This document shows positions 30,572 to 42,846 of a DNA stretch of 64,000 nt, one piece after another. Position 1 is the first letter of the stretch. Each line of letters starts with the position of its first letter. Source of the stretch: Talaromyces rugulosus (taxonomy: Eukaryota; Ascomycota; Eurotiomycetes; Eurotiales; Trichocomaceae); assembly GCF_013368755.1 (NCBI RefSeq), contig NC_049561.1:6758001-6822000 (forward strand). The letters are read 5' to 3'. A model generated the notes under the pieces. It was not told the origin of the DNA, searched no databases, and saw nothing but the letters and a program-made list of their open reading frames with translations. Position numbers and translations under genes: made by a program.

Positions 30572-33500
30572 ATGTCATCAAATACAACTTGCCCAGGAAG
30601 TGCTGACAATCAGTTTGGTCCGCGTGTACCCGTCAGCTGTCGCGAATTTGATTTTACTTTGCTCTTCGAAGATGTCTTCTTTGGTGCTGTTCCACCGGCG
30701 GTCTTTATACTTCTCATCGGATCAAGACTTCGCTTCTTGCAGAGTTCCACAATTAAAGTGACTTCACACAAATTGGCTGTCATTAAACTGGTAAGCTGAC
30801 AGCTAGCACGTTCAATAGATATTAAACACTAGGGATTGCTAACTGCAAATAACCTTCAGAGCTCGCTCGCACTTCTGTTCACCCTACAAGTGCTTTTCAC
30901 GGCATTCCAGTCACAAACGCCTTCCGTCCATACCAAATTGTCTACAACATCTGGAGTACTAGGCATTATTGCGACTTTCGCTGCGGGTGTCTTGTCATAT
31001 GTCGAGGACCAGCGTTCATTCAAGCCGTCAGATACTCTTGTTATATACTTCTCTATTCTGGCTCTCCTATACCTTCCTCGACTGCGATCGTTATGGGCCA
31101 TCTCATCGGTGGGTGTATGCCAGGGATTATGGACGGCAATATTCGTTGTGACTATTGGGTTGGTACTTCTCGAATCTGCCACAAAATCCAGATTTCTACG
31201 TCCAGTATACCTCAAAGTATCGTCTGAGCAGGTTTGCGGATTCTGGGCCCGTAGCTTCTTTGCTTGGGTCTTACCACTATTCAGTACTGGATACTCGACG
31301 GTAATTAGCGTGAGCGATATACCACAATTAGACTACGATTTACAGGGAAATGCCGCGAGCGAGAAGCTACGTAAGGCCTGGACGGAGTCTAAAGGTCCAT
31401 ACAGACTCCTCAGGGCACTGTTTCGTGCCTACAGTTGGCCAATTCTCTCTGCCATTATACCACGGGTCGCTCTTATAGCATTCACATTATGTCAGCCATT
31501 CTTGATCGCCGCAACTATAAATTGGATAGGGTCAGAAGTTACTACAGAAACCGAAAAATATGGCCAGGGCCTTGTTGGAGCGTATGTGATTGTGTATTTT
31601 GGAATGGCGGTGAGTGGAATCCCAGGTGCTAGGTTGATAGCCCAGGTTATTTACTCATTTTAACAGATCTCCACGGCTGTATATTATCAACGAATAAATC
31701 GTCTTGTAGCCATTACTCGGGCTGGTCTCATTTCTATTATTTACGAAAAAACCACGTCACTCAAAGCTAACGATCTCAAAGATGCAAAGGCTCTTACGCT
31801 CATTGGAACTGATATGGAGAGAATAATGACGGCTGTTAGAAATATGCATGAGTCTTGGGCATCGATTGTCCAAGCGGGTGTGGCAATATGGCTTCTTGAG
31901 CGTCAAATCTATGTAGCCTGTGTAGTGCCCACTGTCATCTCTCTAGGTAAGATACTTTCTAGCTACCTTGGTTACTTCTAGTATTAATTACTAACCATAA
32001 CCCAGCTTGTGTCTATCTCACCGGCCCAGTCTCCGCTCGAACGACAGTTGCTCAAAAGGCTTGGATTGAACAGATTCAGAAACGGCTCGCTGTCACATCT
32101 ACTATTTTAGGCAATATGAAGGCAGCCCAGATGCTCGGGCTCAAAGGCGTATTATTCAAAGTCGTTGACGAATTACGAGAATTGGAGCTGAGTGAATCGT
32201 CGCGATTCAGGAAGCTGCTGGTTATAGTTTCTGGGTTATGTGAGATGATCTCAATACCAACATTTTTGTTTTGTTCCATGGTATAAAAAGAATGCTAACT
32301 AGTTTCTTCAGCCAATGTACCCCTGTATCTAGCCCCTTATGCAATGTTCTTAACGTACGGAATCATTGCCATGGTTGGCAAGAATCAAACGCTGCTTGCA
32401 GCACAAGCCTTTGCATCCGTTTCTTTAATATCGTTGGTCACTACTCCACTGCTAATATTCGTGCAATCTATTCCAAATATAAGACAAGCGTCTGGTTGCG
32501 TTGAGCGCATCCAGGAGTTTTGTCAAAAGGATAACCTTGTATCACAAGATACTGACTCCGCTATAAGTATCGACGGCCATGGTGATACATTAGATGAAGC
32601 AACCGAGATGTCCTCGATGAATGTAAGGAACTCGAATGGCCAATTGGTGACATTTAAAAACACAAGAATATCGTGGTCAAAGGATTCGGAAGTTGTTTTC
32701 GAAGGCTTGGATCTCACCATCCCCACCAACAAAGTCACAATGATTGTTGGACCAGTTGGATCTGGCAAATCACTCCTTCTCGAAAGTATCATTGGAGAAA
32801 CAACTATTAGACAGGGTGGCATTGATAACATACTATCACGTGCTGCGTATTGTCCTCAAACTCCTTGGATTATAAACAGCACAATTCTCCATAACATCAC
32901 GGGTGGGACTGATTTTGACCAGAAATGGTATGATTTCACCATTTCCTCATGTGCACTTCAAGGGGACTTGGAGAACTTTAAAGCTGGAGACCAGTACAAA
33001 GCTGGAAGTGATGGCAACTCCTTGAGCGGGGGCCAGAAACAACGAGTGGTAAGCCACTAAGTCAAAGCGTCAAAAAAAGTACTAACAATATGCATATGTT
33101 AGGCTTTAGCTCGCGCAGTCTATTCGAGACTCCCAGTTGTGATTCTCGATGATGTCTTCAGCGGATTGGATGCTAATACCATTAATTCTGTTGTGGAAAG
33201 CCTCTTTGGTCAGCATGGCTATTTTCGGAAGTATAGAACATCTGTGATATTAGCAACGCACAATCGTAGGTTTTATTTCCCCTTGAACGAATTTATACTG
33301 ACAGGTAGTAGTAAATCTTCTCCATTATGCGGATAAGATAATAGTGTTGAATGATGGAAAGATAGTTGATGATGGATCATACACAGACATACTTGCGCGC
33401 AATATGGAGCTAATCGCAGCTTCAACTTCTACCAAAGAGGACAACCCGGGTTTATCGTCCGAAGAAATTAGTTCCAAACCTAAAACCGATGAAACAAACG

Positions 33501-35717
33501 CTCATGCCAAAGATAGAGCGAATGAGATATTGCAGGATAATAGTTTCGAGCTCCTGCGACAAAATGGGACCTGGGATGTATACAAATACTACATGAAACG
33601 AGCTGGACCATACGTCTCTACAGCTTTCTTTGGAATGTTGGCAATTCAAGCGTTTACCGCACAGTATGCCAGTGAGTTTTCTTAAACTATCCTTTAGTAT
33701 AAGTCTACTTTTCAACTGACATCTATTGAAGCGGTATGGCTGCAAAATTGGTCAAGCGAGAATAAAAAACACCCGAACAGTCGCATATCGATGTACCTAG
33801 GGATATATAGCCTTCTCTTCGCATCTACATTTATAAGTCTCATCGTATCCCGCTGGTACCTCTCCGTCGTCTGTGTTAAGTCGATTGAAAAGTCTGGACT
33901 AACTAGTGACCAGGTTGCTTCTAGTTGTGATTATCACAAATACTGCACGTGGCCTCCATACTGAACTTCTGAAAGCAACCCTTGGGTATATATTTCGCCC
34001 TTATGATTGGAATATTTTTATTCCAATCGAGTAATGCTCGATCTAAAATTATACGTCTCTAGTGCCCCTATTAGCTTTTTCCAGAAAGCCGACAAAGGAT
34101 CGTTGGTTAATAGGTATGAGCTGCTCAAACTATGGTAATAACAGAATTAAACAAACTTTTACATAATAGATTCAGCCAGGATATTAATCTAATCGATATG
34201 CAATTACCTATATATGCAACCAACTTTTTAGAAGGTATGAGTCATTGCCCACTTTACTTCATTTAGTTGTTGAAGGAAATGACTATCTAGGAACTGCCAT
34301 GTGCATTGTCATACTCATTATTATCTGTGTGATGGGGAAATATCTAGCAATATCTGTCCCCTTTATTGCCATCGTATTATGGGCTGTCCAACTCTATTAC
34401 CTGCGCACTTCACGGCAAGTTCGGCTTCTGGATATCGACGCCAAGGCACCGCTCTATTCACAGTTTATGGAAACTGTCTCCGGGATATCCATAATTCGGA
34501 CGATGAACTGGCAAACTCAATTTCAAAGCTGGTGCGAAGAGCTACTCAACCACTCTCAAAAACCACTATATATGCTGTTTTGTATTCAGCAATGGTTAAA
34601 ACTGATTCTGGATTTGATTGTCATGGCAATGGCCGTTATCATAGTTGCGACCGCCACTGCCTTAAGGGACCAGATAAGCCCTGGTGCTGCTGGTGTTGCA
34701 TTGACTCTGGTTCTCATGTTCAATGAACACTTAACTAATGCGATTCAAACTTGGACACTTACAGAGATTTCTATTGGGGCTGTTGCACGTATTCAACGCT
34801 TTGCAATAGACACCCCTTCTGAAGAGCGCCGCATGTGTCATCCTACTCCTCCCAGACATGAATGGCCATTAGAAGGAACTATACGTTTTGAGAATACTAC
34901 CGCTAGCTATAGGTGAGTTTCACTGTTTCGAAGGAAGTCTAGAGTTTCCAAGAAGGGCTAATTCAAAACATAGCCAAGACGCAGCCCCAGTTCTGAAAGG
35001 ATTGTCCCTAGCTATCAAGTCGGGTGAGAAATTTGCTATTTGTGGCCAATCTGGAAGTGGAAAAACATCGTTGATACTTTCACTGCTTCAAATGATCGAT
35101 TTACAAAGTGGGCGAATATTCATCGACCAAGTCGATTTAGCATCACTCGACCGAAACGATATTCGTAATCGACTGAGTGTAATCCCACAGGAACCATTCT
35201 TCATACCTGGCACTCTCAAGTTCAATCTTGATCCTCAAAATAGGTCATCAGACGAATGTATCGAATCTTCCATCAAGAAGGTTGGTTTGTGGGCTCGAGT
35301 AGAGGCCAATGGGGGACTTGCAATGGCCTTTACTGCATCCGACTGGTCTGTGGGCGAAAGGCAACTATTTGCTCTAGCCAGAGCCTTGAATACACAAAGT
35401 CCTATTCTAATTTTAGACGAGGCCACGAGCAGGTAAAAATTCCATTCCATTCACAGCTTTCCTTTTTTTTCAAGTTTCTAATTTGGAATGAAAGTGTGGA
35501 TTACGAGACGGAGACGATTATGCAAGAGATTATTGATAAAGAATTTTCAGCAAAGACTGTTGTTGCAGTGGTTCATCGCCTGCGTTTCATTGATAAATAT
35601 GATAGAGTCGCAGTTATGAAAAATGGAGAGCTCGTCGAATGCGATAGTCCTCGAACTTTGTTGAAGACGGACTCCAAGTTCCAAAAGTTGCATGATGCCG
35701 CGAAGATGAACCGATGA
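30572..35717 (+). CDS. ABCC-type (MRP-like) full-length ABC transporter, 14 exons
   Basis: Exons: 30572-30790, 30833-31609, 31667-31946, 32006-32239, 32312-33048, 33103-33265, 33309-33671, 33732-33872, 33925-33985, 34063-34113, 34170-34234, 34267-34912, 34974-35432, 35495-35717. All phases agree, giving 1472 aa. Layout is TMD0-TMD1-NBD1-TMD2-NBD2. NBD1 has Walker A GPVGSGKS (~650), signature LSGGQKQR (~741) and Walker B VVILDDVFSGLD, with Asp in place of the catalytic Glu as usual in MRP NBD1. NBD2 has GQSGSGKT (~1270), a changed signature WSVGERQ (~1370, family usually SVGQRQ) and ILILDEATSSVD. It likely exports conjugates or metabolites at plasma or vacuolar membrane. It is divergent to the dioxygenase and next to an MFS exporter, suggesting a metabolite export or self-protection role (inference). 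Confidence 0.93.
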
Positions 35718-36580
35718 TTATTGCCTCCTCAAGGTGTCTAGGTATGAAAATTAAAAATTGTGGTAGTTAGTCCATCTATAGGCATACGAAAGAATAATTT
35801 AGTCTCTGCAGTGCGATTTAACTTAGATCACACATCTTTTTGTGTGTGAAAACTCGTTCTTATAATAGCCAAGTAGCATACACTATCAAAATTAATCTAT
35901 GCAGAACATCTACCATCATAATCTGTCAGTTATTAGATTAATCAAGTATTTGTGGCTATAACGTTCTCATGGATTGTTCATTGTCATATCGATGTGTATG
36001 TACACTACAATTGAAAACATAAGGTATATATCCCTCTCTATGCTTCGGTAGCAGCAATTCAGATCCAAACTCGCGAGAAAAAAAACAATTCAATTTATGT
36101 TAAGGCGGCTTGTTGACCATAGAGTAGCCATGTTGTCTAGATACAATGTCTAGCGCTATAAATGGTTACAACGTCTCTATCGATGTGGCCGGATATGTTA
36201 GAGCTTCTCAAGCATCTAGGATCTGCACATGATTTCTTTGCAAGGTTTTCAGACTCCTCGGGAATCTCTTACAACAAGGTGCATATAGTGAACAAGGCTA
36301 TTCGAGGCTGCTTAAAGTCATACATGTAGGAGGAAATGCATATGAAGAAACAAATAATGGTCGTATTCTTCTATTCGACTAGCGGGGACTATCTTCCACT
36401 ATAGTGGGTTGACTTTGCACCCTGTCTCATAACTATTTAAAAATTTCATAATGACCAACGTTGGAATTGTGACTTCTAAGTAACCATCGAAAAACGAATG
36501 TGACTGGGTATAATGAAACAATAAAATGAAATGACCAAGGTCTTTTCAAGACTATGTTCAACACGCTGTTCATTTGCTCA
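35718..36580. other. Convergent intergenic region, no gene seen
   Basis: Between the 3' ends of the ABC and MFS genes. AT-rich, with no ORF of interest. Confidence 0.55.
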
Positions 36581-38340
36581 TCATCCAATGCTTGCACTTT
36601 CCTCACTTTGAGCTGGTGGAATTTGAGGTACCTGGGGAAGCCTGACCGTGCAAATACAAAGAAGACCCAAGCAATACATCACTGATGCCGCGAGGAACGG
36701 AAGTCCCAACCACGCATCACCCAGCCCCATACCCATGTGGAATGTGGTGGCAAGTAGGGGGCCAGCAATCAACGCTCCTATAGACTGTACTGCAGCCAGG
36801 GAAGTGTATAAAATGCCAATTTGATTTGGGAGAACAAGGGACGTGATCAATCCTCGTGCTGTAAGATGAAGTGGGGATCCAAGGGCAACTATGACAAGCC
36901 CAATGATTAAAACGGCTGGCGCAGGAGCAAGAAAGATCACAAGTGTGCCTATGGTAAGTAGAAAAGAAGTTCCACGTGATAGCCAAAGGTCTTTGGATGG
37001 TCCGTTAAGTTTCACTTTTTTCAGAAGTATTCGTGAAATAAGTGGGAGAATTACAAGGACACCCGCGAGGTTGACAGTAGCGCGGATAGAGAGTAGAATA
37101 GTAGCCTTTCGTCCATGTTAGATCAGTATATTACTGGGGGTTGAGGGTTTGACTATGGAGGGAAACCTTACTTTACTATATGTCCAATTATACCTTTTTG
37201 TAACATACTGTAGCAAAAGTGCCATAGCTTGGCGACTCAAAGTAGCCGCTAAAAAGACCAGGAGAACAAGAGTGATATTCAAATTTTTCCAAACAAAGTG
37301 AGTTAGTTCTCTGGTCTTCTTCAGGCTACCCCATAATTTGTCCGCCCACAGCCGAACGAAGGGTGGTTCTTTCGTCGGGATTGGTCCACTGTTATCAGTA
37401 GAAGGGCGGGGCATTGCGAACGACGGGTTATTGACGAAATGGTGTGTCTCTGGAGCGAAAAGTAAAGCCACAATGATTGCCAACAATTCCATACCTGAAC
37501 TAGCCAGAAATGGCACCCAGGGGTCCTTGGTCATTGTCAGTCCGCTTATAGGCGTGGCCACAATCTCTGCAACAAGAGCAACCGAGGAAAAATAGAAGAA
37601 AGACGTAACCCTGTACTAAGAATTAGCAATGTACGACATAGCATTATGTCAAGGAATATCCTTTACTAAACACACCTTTCTTCCTCAGGATATGAGTCCG
37701 CCAACATGACATATAACATCGATGAAGCAACTTGTGCCCCACCACCAAAAATAAGAATTGGAGAAGACAAATATACCAACTTGATAGGGATTGTCTGAGG
37801 AAACAAGCAAACTATTTTTACCCACATTCCACTCAGTGCTAATCCAAGCATACCGAAGAGCAGGATTGGTCTGCGTCCGATACTATCAGCAAGAAGACCG
37901 TAGGCGACCCCAAAGAATATGCCTGGCAATTGATCCAATGTATCCTTATAGCCCAGTATCATGGCCAATTCGCTTTGTATAGGTTCAATCTTGCAACGCT
38001 CATCGCCCGAGATTGGAGGATAGCTCTGATTGGGTTGCTTGTCAATACTGTCATAATAATTCTGACAGATGATGTCTTCAAAAATCTGTGTCTGTGGCGC
38101 CAGTCCGAGAAACCCGGAGATATCGATCAATAATAGGAGTATACAAACCAAAGCAAGGACACCTATCGATCGCCGAGTAACTGACGTGGTGTTAGAGCAA
38201 GTTTGATCATTGGAAACATATTGCCCTTCCTGTTGGTTAGAATAATGGTGTTCTCCGAGGAGAGCCGTTGATTCATCGACATGGGAAACCCCACCATCGA
38301 CCGCATTATCACGTCTTGGATACATAGAGGGCACGTACAT
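36581..38340 (-). CDS. MFS transporter (12-TM exporter type)
   Basis: Exons 38340-37676, 37610-37172 and 37105-36581 with introns of 65 and 66 nt, phases consistent; 542 aa from the ATG at 38340, or 537 aa from the ATG at 38325. A ~70-residue cytosolic N-terminus (DESTALLGEHHY) precedes the first helix. A Cys-containing external loop (CQNYYDSIDKQ..CKIEP) follows, then the loop 2-3 motif GLLADSIGRRPILL, and helices to the end. The second half has GSPLHLTARGLITSLV and QIGILYTSLAAVQSIGAL. This long first extracellular loop is typical of a fungal group of uncharacterised MFS proteins often found in metabolite clusters. Substrate unknown. Confidence 0.85.
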
Positions 38341-38713
38341 GTATAAAACAGAGAGGTGGTACCAACACAGAAACATCAACACTGGAGGGAAAAAGGTGGA
38401 AGGACGGTCGCATTTGACGCAACAAAGCTAACCCGTATACAGTTTAGCGCGCAATTGCGCAGCTAACAAACAACAAACGTCCTCGTTATACCTACTCCTC
38501 GTAACGTTGTTACAGGTTCCAAGGTTTGGGCAGGACATCTTTTGAGTTATAATATCAAGTGAATCTTTGATATTAAGTGCTCCTCCTTATTGACGTACCA
38601 CTTTTAACCCCACAACCTCGTCTTATTTTGCCTGAAAAGTACGTAGCTCAGTTAATAAGAAGGATCTTTTTTAGTAAGTTAATATAGTTTATCGCTTATT
38701 TAATTGCCCTATT
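38341..38713. promoter_or_regulatory. Upstream region of the MFS gene with a stem-loop
   Basis: This 373-bp gap includes AATATCAA (38551-38558) and its inverted partner TTGATATT (38567-38574), separated by 8 nt. It lies ~210 bp before the MFS start and ~140 bp after the ML-domain gene stop, so it could be an operator or a terminator. Confidence 0.35.
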
Positions 38714-39458
38714 TTACGTGTCGCGCAGACATTCTGGGCCGTCATGTTCCGGAGGACATTGGAGATCGAATTCTGTTTCAAGGCAATAGATTCTGTCTCC
38801 TTCTAGGCTCTTGGCATCAAATCTAACGCTCCATTGTCCCTACATATGTATATAAAGTCATGAGCCGCCAGTCTGGTTTAAGGGAGTTACCAATACATAC
38901 AGGAGCGACCAGCCAGTCTGCAAACCAAAATGCATAGTCAATGAATACGGCTCCTTCACTCGGGGGACACACTTTTTCGGGTTCTTTCGAATTAGGAGGC
39001 TGGTGCATCCTCTCGAGATAATCACAGATGTGGAATGTGCCATTGAGCTCGCCAAAGTCTCCATTGTTTGCGGTAATATTGACCTGATAATCGACGGTTG
39101 AGGATGTGGGGAGATCGCGGGACAAGTTGCCTACATAACATAGTCAGACGAGTATTTTTAAGCTGACGAAAGAAAGAGTAATATTACCCCAGATAAAAAC
39201 GTCTACTTCTCCGTTCCTGAACACTCCAATCAGATCAGAAATCAAACTGAAGCAGAGAACATACAAAACAGGTAGCTGGGGGATGTTAACAATGCGCTCG
39301 ATCGTCAGTACATCGTCGTCGACGATTTCTGGCCCAAAGTCGACTGGAACCAGCTGAACCAGACAGCAGGTGGTGACGATGTGACCGCCCAGTACGATCT
39401 TAGGCCGGACACGATTGGCTCTCGCGCCAAGGTCTTTCATCCACAACCGGCTTATCAT
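38714..39458 (-). CDS. ML-domain (NPC2/PG-PI transfer-like) lipid-binding protein, 5' end uncertain
   Basis: Exons to 39265, 39216-39188, 39130-38901 and 38839-38714 (introns 48, 57, 61 nt) join in frame. The core reads VLTIERIVNIPQLPV, NGEVDVFIWGNLSRD, NGTFHICDYLE, VCPPSEGAVFI, APGQWSVRFDAKS and YCLETEFDLQCP. The pattern of a leading strand, FxxCdxL, CPx.xG and a final x.x.aC matches the ML (MD-2-related lipid recognition) domain. These proteins are normally secreted, bind sterols or phospholipids, and start with a signal peptide. Here the 5' exon (open to 39458) has no signal peptide and its upstream part is antisense to another coding-like ORF, so the true start is probably lost or lies in an unseen exon. 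Confidence 0.65.
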
Positions 39459-39887
39459 CAGGCGATATACGAGGCAATCGTAAACCAGTATCTTGCCGAC
39501 ACTTCACCAGCTCCAGTAAGCCCACCGCCTTATCAACCTGGCACATGTTGTTTCCACCTCGAAGAGTGGAAAGACTGTAACCCGGAATCAAATGACTTGT
39601 ACACAAACATCATCCTGCTCGACAACAGCAAGAATGTCATCTACCGGACGCCGGCGTCGTATTTCGATAATAACGGTCTGGGCGATCCAATCAACGAGGC
39701 CAACGGTACTACTGTCCAAGACCCTCTTCCCTATTCACTCGCCATCACTAGAGAGCACGAGAATGACTATATTCAATTTATTTATGGAGACCTGAGCTGG
39801 CAAAGCAAGAGCACGAACGGAGAAGCTCAATGTATCGTCGGCGGGTGGAATCCTCGCGACGGACCCGTGCCCGGATGGGGTGTCTGA
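39276..39887 (+). pseudogene. 5'-truncated gene for a secreted-type protein of unknown function
   Basis: The frame is open from 39276 to the TGA at 39885-39887 but contains no ATG codon at all, so a 5' exon with start and signal peptide is missing. Possible acceptor sites exist (for example the CAG before 39309). The protein part is coherent: Pro-rich PVSPPPYQPGTCC, paired cysteines, WKDCNPESNDLYT, NGTT sequon and a C-terminal CIVGGWNPRDGPVPGWG. It resembles fungal extracellular proteins, but I recognise no family. Its 5' part overlaps antisense the first exon of the ML-domain gene. Confidence 0.5.
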
Positions 39888-40761
39888 TAATTATTTACCA
39901 GCGGAGAACCTGATAGACTCCTGTTTTCCGTGTTAAATAACCTAAATCTAATAGGGGTATTTACTGGTATTTGAGGGGATATGTTGTATGTATGTATTTA
40001 AATGTAACTCACCATTTTGTTAGTGTCTTGGGGTTTGGATCAACGGCCGAGATGCTCGTCCACCCCCATTTATAACAAAAGGTATTTATTAGTATTATAG
40101 AAGAGCTATTTTTAAGATTTATTTTTTTAATAGCTCAAACTCAATACTCATACAATATAAATTTGTACGGACACTTAAATACAGAAGTCAGTTCGGCGAT
40201 GGTGGGAGAGCGACAACAAATACATCTGGCACGCACCTCCATACAAACCTTGCAGGTAAAGTTATCATTCTAGTGCCTGTTCTTGTACAGTAACATACGG
40301 ATGAGAGCTCGGCATTTTAATTGGTTTTCTCAAAACTGACCGATAACGCGCGCTTCCTCAAGCAACTAGTTAGGTAGTGATATTCTAGGCAACTGCGAAA
40401 GCTAGCCAATCGCACTCAGTACTCTGTTTTCCAGGAGAAATAAATTGAATCATAATCTATAAATAAACTTGGTTCCAACATTTATTTCATACTCCTTCCT
40501 GATGTAAAAAGTGGGGGCCGGGTGAAAAGAAAATACAGGGCCAGGGGTGCCTACATATCAATTGATGTAGTAAACCAGCCTTAGGGCCCTGTTTCGGGCT
40601 CCGTGTGCTCCCTAGCTCCCCGCGACACCCCTGGAGCTGGTGACTGAGCCGCCTAGCGTCGCACATGTTTGTTATATAGGCATCAATCGATATATTCTCC
40701 GTGCTGCCGTCCCAACTTCCTCCTTGACATCTACATCATCTCCTTATGTGATCACTGCATC
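39888..40761. other. Intergenic, with one MITE-like terminus
   Basis: AT-rich and no gene. At about 40230-40246 the sequence GGCACGCACCTCCATAC resembles the outer end of the MITE at 17.8 kb (reverse complement, 3-4 mismatches); no partner end was found nearby. Confidence 0.4.
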
Positions 40762-41703
40762 ATGGCTGCCGCCACAAACATTCTTAGTGGGTGGGTTTAG
40801 CTCATACTCGGCATGCAATGTTCACGATATGATCTTGCTAACGTTTTGGAGACTGCTCATCGTAGCGACGGCCGCCTCGTGCATCCCTCAATATCACCGC
40901 CTGCTCACATTGGGTCCATCCACCGGTCTTTCGGTCGCCAGCGTCCTCATTGCGACGCTGGTGGCCCAAGTCCAAGCAGCTAACATGTACTATCTCTTCA
41001 AGGCGTCACCGCTCATGGAATCCGGTGCCCCAGTTGCTACACCACACTCTGCCCGTGACTGGCTCAACCTCTTCCAGATCCTCGTCCAGTGGATTTGCTC
41101 GCTCTTTCTGTAAGTTCGCACTAGTTGGCCCCTCAAGGACAAAGACTCAACTAAACCTTCCACAGCTTGGCGCTGGTCATATATCTACCCACATCAACCC
41201 CTCCCCGTGTCCTGTCTAAAAAGGTAGCAGTAGGGCTTTGGATCTTGCACGTGCTCTTGTTCGTCATCTCCATCCCCGCGGGCGGTCGTGCGCAAGATCT
41301 GGTCTTCACTGTCATCATCAACATCAACGCAACCATCATCAATCCTTTCTTCAGCCTCCTGGCGGCTGTCGCCTTTTTCTTTCAGGCTCGTGTCGTCCCC
41401 CCTGCGGGTCAACCGAACGCATTGAGCAAGTGGACGCTTGGTTTTCAGTGTTTCACATTTCTACTTCTTGCCATCTCATGGCCGTTCAGATTGATTCTTC
41501 CTGATAATATGTGGAAGAACGGACCACAGCCGGCCCTGTATCTAGGCTGGTACCCTTGGGTGGGATGGGCCACTGTCAACAATGCTATCCTGGCGACTGG
41601 GCAGGGTATAATGCTGCTCCTCTACATCAGGAGAGCGGGATTGGATAGTAGCATTAGCGTTATTGATGAGCACCGGCCTTTGCTCGGCTCAGACGATCTC
41701 TAG
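40762..41703 (+). CDS. PQ-loop repeat membrane protein
   Basis: Three exons, 40762-40790 (29 nt), 40852-41109 and 41166-41703, introns 61 and 56 nt, in frame, 274 aa. The short first exon restores the N-terminus MAAATNILSGLLIVATAAS, leading directly into the PQ-loop CIPQYHRLLTLGPSTGLS. Seven hydrophobic segments follow. A second, weaker repeat is suggested near YLGWYPWVGWATVNNAILA. PQ-loop proteins include lysosomal/vacuolar amino-acid exporters (cystinosin, Ypq) and SWEET-like carriers; many fungal members are uncharacterised. The C-terminus ends EHRPLLGSDD, an acidic dileucine-like sorting signal compatible with a vacuolar location (inference). Confidence 0.75.
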
Positions 41704-41970
41704 ATGATATTGTCCAAGGATATGGAGGATATACTTGATTTAACTTAGCTAAGAAGTTACATGGATATTTATTTCTAACTATTTTGCGGCTTTTTTTACT
41801 CTCAGTGCCTTGTTATACTCAATACGTAGTAATTTATGTCCCCAAGCAGGATAAGTTGCCTACTGATGAATTGGGACCGATTCGGTTAGTAAGCAGACGG
41901 TTGGTTGACAAGGGTTGTTTTATTGGTCCAGCTTAGGAACTTGAATACACCACATGAAAAATTCTACAAA

Positions 41971-42846
41971 ATGGCCGATTCTTCTAGCGGCGTTCCCTTC
42001 CTAAGCAAAAATATTCGAGAAGGAAACCGATATATCAAAGAAGACGAAACATTATACCCATGTCCATCATCCGTCGATATCTACAGTCTACCCCCCCAGC
42101 AAGAGATAATTACCGTCCTGAGTAAACAAGTTGGTAGACTTGTGCTTGAACATGACTTTTCCTATGTGACTAAATCTGGTAGTGGAGTCAAACCTGCTGA
42201 GAGTGAGGCAATGAGGCTTGTATCCGAGTATACTTCCGTTCCTGTGCCTGAGTTACTTGTCAAAAGTTTCAGTCTTGGTAATGGTAGTATCCATATGACT
42301 CTTATTCCCGGATGCCATCTGGAAGGAAGGTGGGATAAGCTAGACGAGGAAACTAAGAAGTCTGTATGTCTCCAACTCTGGGATTTGATTTCTAAGATAC
42401 GTGATATCAAACCCTCATTAGAGCTAAAGGATCTTGTCCAATGTGCTGCTGATGGCTCTCCAACAAGGGACCCATTGCTGGAAGATCTACAAGAACCAGC
42501 CAGGCCTCTGATGAGTGATTCGGAATTTCAGGCTCGTATTTTCGAGCGCTATCTCCACTTTGGTGGTCGTCGGTTTAAGTGTGAGCTACCTGGTATGCTG
42601 CCGCGGTCAAGCTCCTCTGTGTTTACACACGCCGATATTGCGCCTCGCAATATCATGATTGATGATCAGAACAAAATTACAGGAATCCTCGACTGGGAGT
42701 ATGCGGGGTGGTATCCGGATTATTGGGAGTATGCGCAGATTATGAGGCCTGCTTTTGGGGGGGACTGGTCAATGTGGATGGATCAGACGGCACCACAGAG
42801 ATGGGACATCAGTGGTATTAATGCCGCTAGGCGGGTGTTGTTTTGA
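41971..42846 (+). CDS. Aminoglycoside phosphotransferase (APH)-fold kinase-like protein
   Basis: Single exon, 291 aa; I chose the ATG at 41971 because the frame upstream lacks conservation. The catalytic loop is FTHADIAPRNIMID (His-x-Asp....Asn) and the Mg-binding loop is GILDWEYAGWYPDYWEY, both canonical for the APH/choline-kinase superfamily. The N-lobe is short, and a glycine-rich loop is hard to see (KSGSGVKPAESEAMRLV). Fungal APH-fold proteins are very numerous, mostly of unknown substrate; real aminoglycoside resistance should not be assumed. Convergent to the Zn2Cys6 regulator. Confidence 0.85.
   Translation: MADSSSGVPFLSKNIREGNRYIKEDETLYPCPSSVDIYSLPPQQEIITVLSKQVGRLVLEHDFSYVTKSGSGVKPAESEAMRLVSEYTSVPVPELLVKSFSLGNGSIHMTLIPGCHLEGRWDKLDEETKKSVCLQLWDLISKIRDIKPSLELKDLVQCAADGSPTRDPLLEDLQEPARPLMSDSEFQARIFERYLHFGGRRFKCELPGMLPRSSSSVFTHADIAPRNIMIDDQNKITGILDWEYAGWYPDYWEYAQIMRPAFGGDWSMWMDQTAPQRWDISGINAARRVLF

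Noticed and set aside
41971..42846. Antibiotic resistance gene
   Set aside because: The APH fold is widespread among fungal kinases of unknown substrate; nothing in the sequence points to a drug substrate.
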